Assembly: GCA_031284475.1 (NCBI GenBank)
Contig: JAISZV010000191.1
Span: forward strand, 1-7,299
Length of the DNA stretch: 7,299 nt
Reading direction: 5' to 3'
DNA from: Proteiniphilum sp.
GTDB taxonomy: Bacteria > Bacteroidota > Bacteroidia > Bacteroidales > Dysgonomonadaceae
Shown here in pieces: positions 1 through 6,489 of this stretch (positions are counted from its first letter, which is position 1; every line of letters begins with the position of its first letter). The position numbers and the translations under genes are program-made. Below the pieces are notes generated by a model, which was not told the origin of the DNA, did no database searches, and saw only the letters and a list, made by a program, of their open reading frames with translations.

Positions 1-213
1 GAACATATAAGTATCCTGTGAGACAACATCTGAAGATGAAACGGTGACAGGGAATTTCTGGGGAGTTTCATAGACGCTGAATGTCTTTGTGTTGTTGGTC
101 TGCGCATCCAGAAAATATATCTTATTTTGAAAATTGTCTGCTTGCTTACAGGAGGATATCGCTCCTGCAAACACGACGATTAGGGTGAAAATTTTTGCAC
201 TCATTTTGCTCAT
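1..213 (-). CDS. DUF1735-like (BT_3987-type N-terminal) surface lipoprotein, partial, C-terminus beyond left edge
   Basis: Only the first 71 codons are visible; the frame is open to base 1. The product begins MSKMSAKIFTLIVVF and has a hydrophobic core ending in AGAISSC, so it looks like a lipoprotein signal peptide with lipidation at Cys22. The mature start (C-K-Q-A-D-N) is followed by a beta-rich stretch, NKIYFLDAQTNN, then TFSVYE and FPVTVSS. This pattern resembles the DUF1735 domain found at the N-terminus of BT_3987-like proteins. In that family the domain is followed either by a GH18 endoglycosidase domain or by glycan-binding modules; the window does not show which. ATG at 213 is chosen because it lies 15 bp after the GH18 stop; ATG at 204 (Met4) is an equally good start and keeps the whole signal peptide. 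There is no Shine-Dalgarno, only A/T-rich sequence, as is usual in Bacteroidota. It is the last visible gene of the operon. The lipoprotein call is firm; the family call is moderate. Confidence 0.7.
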   Translation of the reverse strand, partial: MSKMSAKIFTLIVVFAGAISSCKQADNFQNKIYFLDAQTNNTKTFSVYETPQKFPVTVSSSDVVSQDTYMF

Positions 214-228
214 ATTTTTTGATTATTA

Positions 229-1251
229 TCAGTCGTTATCTATCACTTCAATTTTCCCGGCCGGCGTTGGCGCTTTCCCGGCCGGATTCATGATTTGGAT
301 GGCCTGTCGCAAGTATTTATAATTAGGCGTGTTGTTGTAGTCATACTCCATGTGGTAAGCGCCACAACCCATCTTCCGGTACAAGGCCGTTTTCCCGTCG
401 ATGGTTAACTCTATTTGAAAATTAGCCATCCCGTCCAGGCTTCGCACGTATGAATTGTCGCGTTGCCGGAACTCAGGGCCTCCATCGCTCCAATGTTGTT
501 CAAAATCTTCCGTGAATATGTATTGTTCCGGTTTCCATCCAACGGCGCGGGCTTGCATAAAACGATTTTGCAAATCGGTGTAACCGTAGCTATAGTAAGA
601 TTGCACAACGCCATAATCGAAATACTCGTTGAGCCCGGTGTTAAGATAGCCGGGTACGCCATCTATTATCAGGAGTTTTCCCGATCCGGACTTCGGGCCC
701 AGTATCTCGCCTAAAGTTTTCACAAATACCTCCATCTTGGCCTTGTCCATAAAATAGAAAGTATAGCCTGCATATCCCGGTTCATAATCCAGGTCTAATC
801 CGTCATAACTATATTCAAATACCTTGGCGGCAATATCTTTTGCATATTGCCGGATTCCTTCGTCCGAATCTTTATACTCTTTCGGGAGATCGTGGGCGAA
901 GATAGTAAAAGCTACTTTTGTCCCATATTTTTCCCGGACATATTCCAGGTCTTTCTTTTTGGCTTCCGTATCCACTTTATTGTCTCCCCAAATGGAGATA
1001 ATATCTACGCTGTCGGGGATAGACGCCAAGCTTCTGGACATAGAAGGCGCGTCGGGATTCCAGCCGCCAAACCATCCGAAAGCAACCTGGTGGTCTGAGG
1101 CTTTATATGCTCTTAGATTTTGATAATACTCTTCCGATTTTTTAATAGGCTTTTGTAAGTCCAACGGTTCGATATCCGTCCAATCCGAACAAGAGAAGAT
1201 AAACGCGATACCTATCAGGAGGCCAGCGTATTTTTTAATATTTATTCTCAT
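229..1251 (-). CDS. GH18-family lipoprotein, probable endo-beta-N-acetylglucosaminidase
   Basis: The complete 340-residue product starts with a lipoprotein signal peptide (GIAFIFSC, lipidated at Cys21), followed by acidic residues (SDWTDIE), so it is probably displayed on the cell surface. The rest fits a single GH18 TIM barrel. The first strand is near VAFGWFGGW (56-64). A strand near VAFTIFAHD (113-121) precedes the catalytic strand YDGLDLDYEPGY (149-160), which has the complete DGxDxDxE signature: Asp150, Asp153, Asp155 and acid/base Glu157 (codon 781-783). Later barrel elements include VVQSYYSYGY (215-224), FTEDFE (246-251) and a terminal GAYHMEYDY. GH18 enzymes of this kind use substrate-assisted catalysis on GlcNAc-containing substrates; next to SusC/SusD, cleavage of the N-glycan chitobiose core is the likeliest role, with chitin-type substrates an alternative. 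Some PUL GH18 relatives are non-catalytic binding proteins, but all motif residues are kept here. The start lies 33 bp after the susD-type stop. The C-terminus is a short PAGK-repeat tail. Confidence 0.88.
   Translation of the reverse strand: MRINIKKYAGLLIGIAFIFSCSDWTDIEPLDLQKPIKKSEEYYQNLRAYKASDHQVAFGWFGGWNPDAPSMSRSLASIPDSVDIISIWGDNKVDTEAKKKDLEYVREKYGTKVAFTIFAHDLPKEYKDSDEGIRQYAKDIAAKVFEYSYDGLDLDYEPGYAGYTFYFMDKAKMEVFVKTLGEILGPKSGSGKLLIIDGVPGYLNTGLNEYFDYGVVQSYYSYGYTDLQNRFMQARAVGWKPEQYIFTEDFEQHWSDGGPEFRQRDNSYVRSLDGMANFQIELTIDGKTALYRKMGCGAYHMEYDYNNTPNYKYLRQAIQIMNPAGKAPTPAGKIEVIDND
253..285. repeat. 12-bp direct repeat coding the PAGK tail of the GH18 protein
   Basis: The sequence TTTCCCGGCCGG occurs at 253-264 and again at 274-285, a period of 21 bp. 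On the minus strand both copies encode Pro-Ala-Gly-Lys in frame, giving a tail PAGKAPTPAGK just before the final residues IEVIDND. The period is an exact number of codons (seven), so this looks like a small in-frame duplication in a disordered tail after the barrel. It is not likely to be a regulatory site. Confidence 0.6.
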
Positions 1252-1284
1252 AACATTGTTTTTTTAGAGGTTACAATTAAAGTT

Positions 1285-2916
1285 TCATTTCTTATCCCAC
1301 CACAGTTGTGTGCCGCCGGTATCAGGACCTCCCAGTAAATTGGCAACGGCTTTGGTTACTTCCGGCCCGGAAGCCGGATTTTGATACTCCTTATTAGGAT
1401 AGGGAATCCTTCTTATCTGCTTGTCGGTTTTTACGGCTCCTTCGCTATTATTGGCCGCTACCGGGAACAATTTCGGATAAGCTGTCCTCCTAAATTCAGA
1501 CCAGGCCTCCTGCCCATCGGGGAAAAGAGCCAGCCACTTTTGGGTGATAATACGCTCCAGGTTCTCTTCTCCGGCGCCTGTTTTATTCCATTTAACGACG
1601 CTGGTGGATAGATAGCTGCTTGAAGCGGAGACGGCATTACCGGAATAGACCGGATCGGGCACCGACGAAGGCTTATTGGTTTCGTTCCGGGAATATGCAT
1701 CTGCTCCGCTTACACTGTGTTGCTCGAATGATTTCTTGATCCCTTCGATATATAAATCTTCTGCGGATCCATCCATATCCCACCCAATCAAAGCGCCTTC
1801 TGCCCTGAGAAACCAGGCTTCCGCCGCTACCATCCATTGTACGGGGGTAGAAACCATGATATTGGGAGCCGAGTAAGTACGGTAATCTTCGTAAAGCCAA
1901 CTCATATAAGCTGCGCCGGAGCGGACTCCCATGTATTCCCTGGGATTACGGCCGGTATAAGTTGCCGGTTGAAAATATACCGGGAGGCGGGGATCATTGT
2001 ATCCCACTAAAAAGGATTCCATATTGGCGCTCATCCTGGCGTCCCGGTAGTCGTCCCAGATCATCTTCAGCGGATGATTGATGATGGTGGATCCCGTAGT
2101 TCTCAGTAAGGCGTTATCGGCATTCTCGGCGATTACCCCAAAAGGGGCGTTTATTGCCTCTTCTGCCAACTTCTTGGCGGCCACAGGATCGGCATAGCGG
2201 ATTCTCATTGCCAGGCGCAGCCTCAGCGTATTGGCAAACTTGATCCATTTTACATAATCGCCGCCATATATCAGGTCGAAATTCCTGTAAGGTTTCATGT
2301 TGGTTCCATAACCTTCTACAAATTCGTTTAACTCTGTTACCGCATCTTCCAACTCTTTGAAGAATAACCTGTAAATAGTTTCTTGCGAATCGTAAGGCGT
2401 TCCACCGCTCTCTTTTCCCAATTGAGAGTAGGGGATAGGGCCATACATGTCGGTAATGCGGTGCATGGCAAACACCTTTAGTATTTGCGCCAAAGCCAAA
2501 GCATCCGGTTTATTGTCTTTTTCCGCCAATTCCTCTATTTTGTAATAATTGGGCATAAACTTGGAGAAAGCCACTTCGTAGGGAACGCTAATCCAGTCTT
2601 CGTAGGGCACATAAGTCATCCCGTTATAGTCTCCATTCCAACTATGCGTCCCGGTAAGATAGCAACTATAGATATCTCCTATCAGGTTACACATTCTTTG
2701 GTATGGGTTAGAATCGTCCCCTATCGGGAACACTTGTAACTGCATGGCGGAAAAGAATCCATATTCGAGATTGTCTTTCCCCAGGTCGCCGACGCCGTTC
2801 GGATTGGTGTTATACTCGTCAAACTTGTCCGTACAGGCATTCAACGTAAAAAACAGGAAAACGACGGCATATACAGCGGCGTTCTTTATATTACTTACTA
2901 ATTCATTTTTTTTCAT
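1285..2916 (-). CDS. SusD/RagB-family outer-membrane glycan-binding lipoprotein (SusD_2-like)
   Basis: The complete 543-residue product is the partner of the SusC-type transporter that ends 21 bp upstream of its start. SusD proteins sit as a lid over the SusC barrel and help deliver glycan into it. The signal peptide has a hydrophobic core (VYAVVFLFFTLNAC) with lipidation at Cys28, and the mature start contains the family-typical DEYNTNPNG (33-41). An alpha-helical region at about 138-168 (ALAQILKVFAMHRITDMYG followed by PIPYSQLG) and the helix RLRLAMRIRY match the TPR-like scaffold of SusD proteins. The C-terminal block at about 454-478, with ITQKWLALFPDGQEAWSEFR, is characteristic of the SusD_2-type branch, as is the following RRIPYPNKEYQNP. 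Length fits the family (about 500-600). No frameshift or truncation is seen. The start is A/T-rich without a Shine-Dalgarno. The glycan cannot be told from this protein alone; the neighbouring GH18 gene points to a GlcNAc-containing one. Confidence 0.94.
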   Translation of the reverse strand: MKKNELVSNIKNAAVYAVVFLFFTLNACTDKFDEYNTNPNGVGDLGKDNLEYGFFSAMQLQVFPIGDDSNPYQRMCNLIGDIYSCYLTGTHSWNGDYNGMTYVPYEDWISVPYEVAFSKFMPNYYKIEELAEKDNKPDALALAQILKVFAMHRITDMYGPIPYSQLGKESGGTPYDSQETIYRLFFKELEDAVTELNEFVEGYGTNMKPYRNFDLIYGGDYVKWIKFANTLRLRLAMRIRYADPVAAKKLAEEAINAPFGVIAENADNALLRTTGSTIINHPLKMIWDDYRDARMSANMESFLVGYNDPRLPVYFQPATYTGRNPREYMGVRSGAAYMSWLYEDYRTYSAPNIMVSTPVQWMVAAEAWFLRAEGALIGWDMDGSAEDLYIEGIKKSFEQHSVSGADAYSRNETNKPSSVPDPVYSGNAVSASSSYLSTSVVKWNKTGAGEENLERIITQKWLALFPDGQEAWSEFRRTAYPKLFPVAANNSEGAVKTDKQIRRIPYPNKEYQNPASGPEVTKAVANLLGGPDTGGTQLWWDKK

Positions 2917-2937
2917 CTTTGTAGAGTCTTTTAAGGT

Positions 2938-5900
2938 TTAGAAAACGACTTTCAATCCAAAACCCAAACTGCGAAGGCTTGGTTGCATGAAATAATCATA
3001 TCCCTGGAAATAGGTGCCGGTAGAGGCCGTTAACTCCGGATCAAACGGGGCCTTATTGTAAATCATCAGGAGATTCCGTCCGGTGAGGGAGACTTCTACC
3101 GCTTCCATCTTGTTGTTAAACCAATAGGCGGGAAGGGCGTACGACAAGGCCATTTCTCTCAGGCGTACGTTTGTAGCGCTGTATACAAACGGGGCCAATG
3201 TTGAATGCCCCACTTCCTTATAGTAGCTCTCTGCATTCACCGGCTTTCCGTTTACCGTGACTCCTCCCGCGTCGCGGGCTTTGGCAGAGGCTTCGGAAAC
3301 GCCATATTTGCCCATGATCATCTCTGTAGCCGATACAACAACGCCTCCAACCCTGGCGTCAACCAGGAAACTAAGATTAAATCCTTTGTAGGAGAATGCA
3401 TTGCGGAATCCCAAATTATACTTAGGAGTGGCGTTTCCGGCATAAATAAGTGTTTGTTTGTCGGAAGTAACGCCTCCGGTGTAAGGGTCAACCTTCACAT
3501 AGCCGTGATGATCTACCTGTAATCCTGTAACGTATATATCGCCAATAGCGCCGCCTTTGGTCAGGATCATCCGGTAGCCTTCGGGAGTTCTTGACCCCAC
3601 TTCCATCCTGTTTTCTTCCTGCATCGGTTTTCCTGTACTCGGATCCGGGGTTCCTTCGGGGATAAGCTCTATGATATGGTTGCGGTTCAGCGTATAAGTG
3701 ATATTGGAAGCCCAATCGACTTGTCCTATTTTTTGGCGGTAGCCTAACGCCAGTTCAATTCCTTTATTCTCTACGTTTCCGGCATTTACATACTGGTAAG
3801 AATAACCGGTAGTGGAAGATAAGTTCTGGCGAAACAACTGGTTGTAGGTGTTTGACTTGTAATAAGTGAAATCTATGTCGAGCTTCGCATCAAATAGTTT
3901 CATATTGACGCCGGTTTCAAAAGAGCGGGTTCTTTCCGGTTTCAGGTATGGAGCGGAAGGATAGGATAAAAGGTTGACCGTTCCATTCTCCACTATATAA
4001 GAGGTTTTTCCTATAAAACGTTCCGGATAGTTCCCTACTTCAGCGTATGATATGCGCCCTTTGAGGAAAGAAATCTTTGCCGGCGACAAGTCGGCCATAT
4101 CGCTGAAAATGGCGGTCAATCCCACGCTGGGATAGAAAAAATATTTCTTGTCCGAAAAAACAAGGGAGGAAGGCCAGTCGCTTCTACCGGTCAGGTCGAG
4201 GAAGAGTAAGCTGTTGTAATTAAACTGCACGGTGCCGAATGCGGCCTGTAGCTGGTCATGATATTTATCCTGGGGGGCTTTTGTGCTGCCTCCGTATTCG
4301 GTGCCTGTATTGGCAATCCCACTGTAATGGAAGTGATTGGCTACGGTTAGATGTCCTTCATAACCGGTCAGTTCATACCGGGTATCCTGTAAGCTGGCGC
4401 CAAGATTGGCGGTAACGCCAAACAGATCAAGACGCTTATCAATATGCAATATCATATCGGCGTAACTGTTGCGGGAATTATAACTATTGTGGAGATAATT
4501 ACCGTAAGGCGATGCGAATAATTCAATGGTAGAAGCGCCCAATTTACGCTCGGCCACACCTTCCAGGTTGTCTATTTTGCCTCTTCCGGTAACAAACATC
4601 CAATCGAGGATATCATACTTCAAGGTCATATTGAACATATAGCGGTCTCTTTGGTTGATGAATTGTTCTTCATTTACAATCCAATAAGGGTTCTGCATGT
4701 TTTCGTCGCCACCTCCGTATTGCCAGAATTGTGTGGGGAAACCCCGCTCTACATTGTACCTTTTGTACACCTTATATTTGTCCATATTGTCTCCGGGAGG
4801 AAATAAATAGACCGGTAACATTGGATTATGATAACGGCCCTGTATTTTTGCATTGACGTCTTCTTGTTTCATGTAAAAAGCGGACAGGTCGAGAAACAAC
4901 TTATTGTCAATTAATTCTGTTGAATTTCTGATGGAGAAATTATACCTGTCATAGTCGTTTGTCGGGATAATTCCCCTGGCATTTAAAGCTGAAAAAGAGC
5001 CATAGGTCTGATTCTTGGCTGTACCAAAAGAGAAACTGAGACTGTTGTTGACCGATGTGCCGGTTCGGAAAAAATCTTTGGGATGATAGCTTGAGGGCGT
5101 TTCCAGTTTCGCCCCCCAGCTGTCCGGCGATTCTCCCGGCATTGCTTGTCCGTAGCTGTTTTGGAACTTCGGTAATACAAACGGATTCATAAAAGAGGTG
5201 TTGTTTGAAAAGGTCAGTTTTAGTTTTCCTTCATTTCCTCTTTTGGTGGTAATCAATACAACCCCATTGGCTCCCTGGCTTCCATAGAGAGCGGCAGCGG
5301 CAGCGCCCGTAAGTATGCTGATGGACTCAATATCGTCGGGGTTGATATTGGATATCCCGTCAAAATCTCCCTCATCCGCGCCATTTTCGTAGGAGCTCTC
5401 AGTTTGTTGGGTTTTTAAACTTGGCATGGGTATCCCGTCAATTACATAGAGGGCATTGTTATTTCCGGTCAATGATTTGTTTCCCCTCATCACTACGCGG
5501 GTTGAACCGCCTATGCCGGAAGCGCTGTTGTTGATTTGCACCCCTGCCACCTTGCCGGCCAGGCTGTTGATGAAGCTGGCGTCTTTGACAAGTGTGATCT
5601 CGGATGATTGAATTTCTTGTACGTTATAGGTCAGCGATTTCTTTTCTCTCCTGATACCTAATGCCGTAACCACTACTTCATCCAGTGTTTGCGTATCTTC
5701 ATGCAAGATGATATTCAATGTGTTTGAACCGGTAGTGGAAACAACCTGAGGCTGATATCCCACGTAACTTACTTCCAGTATGGCGTCGGAAGAAGAGACA
5801 TTGAAAACGAAGGCACCGTTGATATCTGTGACCGTGCCGTTGGCGGGATTTCCTTTTTCGATAATGGTGGCGCCGATGACAGGCTCATCGTTATCATCTT

Positions 5901-6339
5901 TTATTGTACCGGAAATTTTTCTTACGTCCGGCTGTTGACGGGTATCTTTCGATTGTGATGCTTGCGCGTTTTTTTCGTCTTTCAGAAAAATACGGTTGTT
6001 CATTACTCTGAAATTGATTCCGGACTCACTAAAGATTCGGGACAACACAATTTCTATGCGTTCGTTTTGCGCGTCCACCGAAACATTGGATAATTTCTTG
6101 GCAAGAATATCGGCGTCATACGAAAACTCATACCCCGTTTGCCGGTGTAACTCTTCTATTACGTGAGCCACGGTAGGGTTATTCAGCGTAAGTTTCACAT
6201 TTACGGATTGCGCCGAGGCGGCAGATGCAAAAATAGAGAAACTTAGCATAAACAGTACCGGGAACGATTTCATTGCCCGTAACGAATCGGATAGGATGAC
6301 AACTGGGTTCATCCTCTTGTGCTTTGTGTGTTCATTCAT
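2938..6339 (-). CDS. SusC/RagA-family TonB-dependent outer-membrane transporter with N-terminal STN signalling domain
   Basis: The complete 1133-residue product imports oligosaccharides through the outer membrane with energy from TonB. Domains in order: an extended N-terminus and signal peptide (core SFPVLFMLSFSIFASAASA, likely cleaved after Ala43); an STN domain at about 46-120; a carboxypeptidase-regulatory-like beta-sandwich at about 141-213 (KISGTIKDDNDEPVIGATI); the SusC TonB-box region DEVVVTALG (220-228, bases 5656-5682); a plug at about 240-368 with SLAGKVAGVQI, RVVMRGNKSL, ALYVIDGIP and AALYGSQGANGVVLITTKRG; then a long beta-barrel ending in LGFGLKVVF with the C-terminal Phe typical of BamA-inserted barrels. 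The STN domain is absent from many SusC proteins; where present it marks receptors that signal to a FecR/ECF sigma pair, which agrees with the FecR gene immediately upstream. The first in-frame ATG is taken as start; Met10 or Met23 would give a shorter leader with the same hydrophobic core. No disruption is seen. Confidence 0.96.
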   Translation of the reverse strand: MNEHTKHKRMNPVVILSDSLRAMKSFPVLFMLSFSIFASAASAQSVNVKLTLNNPTVAHVIEELHRQTGYEFSYDADILAKKLSNVSVDAQNERIEIVLSRIFSESGINFRVMNNRIFLKDEKNAQASQSKDTRQQPDVRKISGTIKDDNDEPVIGATIIEKGNPANGTVTDINGAFVFNVSSSDAILEVSYVGYQPQVVSTTGSNTLNIILHEDTQTLDEVVVTALGIRREKKSLTYNVQEIQSSEITLVKDASFINSLAGKVAGVQINNSASGIGGSTRVVMRGNKSLTGNNNALYVIDGIPMPSLKTQQTESSYENGADEGDFDGISNINPDDIESISILTGAAAAALYGSQGANGVVLITTKRGNEGKLKLTFSNNTSFMNPFVLPKFQNSYGQAMPGESPDSWGAKLETPSSYHPKDFFRTGTSVNNSLSFSFGTAKNQTYGSFSALNARGIIPTNDYDRYNFSIRNSTELIDNKLFLDLSAFYMKQEDVNAKIQGRYHNPMLPVYLFPPGDNMDKYKVYKRYNVERGFPTQFWQYGGGDENMQNPYWIVNEEQFINQRDRYMFNMTLKYDILDWMFVTGRGKIDNLEGVAERKLGASTIELFASPYGNYLHNSYNSRNSYADMILHIDKRLDLFGVTANLGASLQDTRYELTGYEGHLTVANHFHYSGIANTGTEYGGSTKAPQDKYHDQLQAAFGTVQFNYNSLLFLDLTGRSDWPSSLVFSDKKYFFYPSVGLTAIFSDMADLSPAKISFLKGRISYAEVGNYPERFIGKTSYIVENGTVNLLSYPSAPYLKPERTRSFETGVNMKLFDAKLDIDFTYYKSNTYNQLFRQNLSSTTGYSYQYVNAGNVENKGIELALGYRQKIGQVDWASNITYTLNRNHIIELIPEGTPDPSTGKPMQEENRMEVGSRTPEGYRMILTKGGAIGDIYVTGLQVDHHGYVKVDPYTGGVTSDKQTLIYAGNATPKYNLGFRNAFSYKGFNLSFLVDARVGGVVVSATEMIMGKYGVSEASAKARDAGGVTVNGKPVNAESYYKEVGHSTLAPFVYSATNVRLREMALSYALPAYWFNNKMEAVEVSLTGRNLLMIYNKAPFDPELTASTGTYFQGYDYFMQPSLRSLGFGLKVVF

Positions 6340-6397
6340 ACAGTTCTTGTTCTTAATTTTAAAAAAATGGATATATTTACGTTTATCTTTATATAAG

Positions 6398-6420
6398 TAT
6401 CAAATTGATAATATGCATAT
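6398..6420. promoter_or_regulatory. Adjacent palindromes, candidate operator
   Basis: Bases 6398-6410 read TATCAAATTGATA, an inverted repeat of TATCAA/TTGATA around one central base. They are followed directly by ATATGCATAT at 6411-6420, a perfect 10-bp palindrome. Both lie about 60-80 bp upstream of the susC-type ATG. Palindromes of this size can be binding sites for dimeric regulators, but the region is A/T-rich and chance is a real alternative. Confidence 0.3.
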
Positions 6421-6443
6421 TAATAGAAATAATGATTACTATA

Positions 6444-6472
6444 TAAGCGGTTTATTCTTTTGTTTTAAGCGG
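6444..6472. repeat. Two direct copies of CCGCTTA spaced 22 bp upstream of the susC-type gene
   Basis: Read on the minus strand, CCGCTTA occurs at 6472-6466 and again at 6450-6444, with start-to-start spacing of 22 bp, about two helical turns. Each is preceded by AA-rich sequence and followed by A/T-rich sequence. They are the only G/C-rich islands in an otherwise A/T-rich gap, about 105-133 bp before the transporter start. They could be tandem activator or sigma-factor contacts; nothing in the window proves this. Confidence 0.4.
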
Positions 6473-6489
6473 GTTGTTTCAAAATATCA

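Larger units (their letters stand above)
6340..6489 (-). promoter_or_regulatory. A/T-rich gap between fecR-type and susC-type genes, probable operon promoter/operator region
   Basis: This is the only non-coding stretch above 40 bp, and it sits where a promoter driving the transporter operon would be expected. On the minus strand it holds two CCGCTTA copies 22 bp apart, then a perfect palindrome and a second adjoining one, then an A/T-rich leader with two tandem AAGAAC hexamers (6343-6354) just before the ATG. A TCAATTTG at 6401-6408 matches the Bacteroides -7 consensus TAnnTTTG at all but one defined position, but I see no well-spaced TTTG at -33. An ECF-type promoter is as likely, given the FecR gene. 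No Shine-Dalgarno is present. The promoter assignment comes from location and composition, not from a clear consensus. Confidence 0.5.

Noticed and set aside
134..322. Plus-strand ORF of 62 codons with a hydrophobic stretch across the GH18/DUF1735 junction
   Set aside because: Its hydrophobic segment lies opposite the lipoprotein signal peptide coding region and the gene end; it has no independent support as a membrane peptide.
463..1123. Plus-strand ORFs opposite the GH18 gene (463-714, 824-1123, 847-1098)
   Set aside because: They lie wholly inside the antisense of a well-supported gene and show no recognisable domain.
2917..2937. Separate promoter for the susD-type gene
   Set aside because: The gap is only 21 bp with no promoter-like elements or hairpin, which fits co-transcription with the transporter.
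6361..6400. T-run on the minus strand (6361-6367) after TTATATAA as a possible terminator between the FecR-type and susC-type genes
   Set aside because: There is no G/C-containing stem before the T-run, and it lies far from the FecR stop and close to the next start; an intrinsic terminator is not supported.
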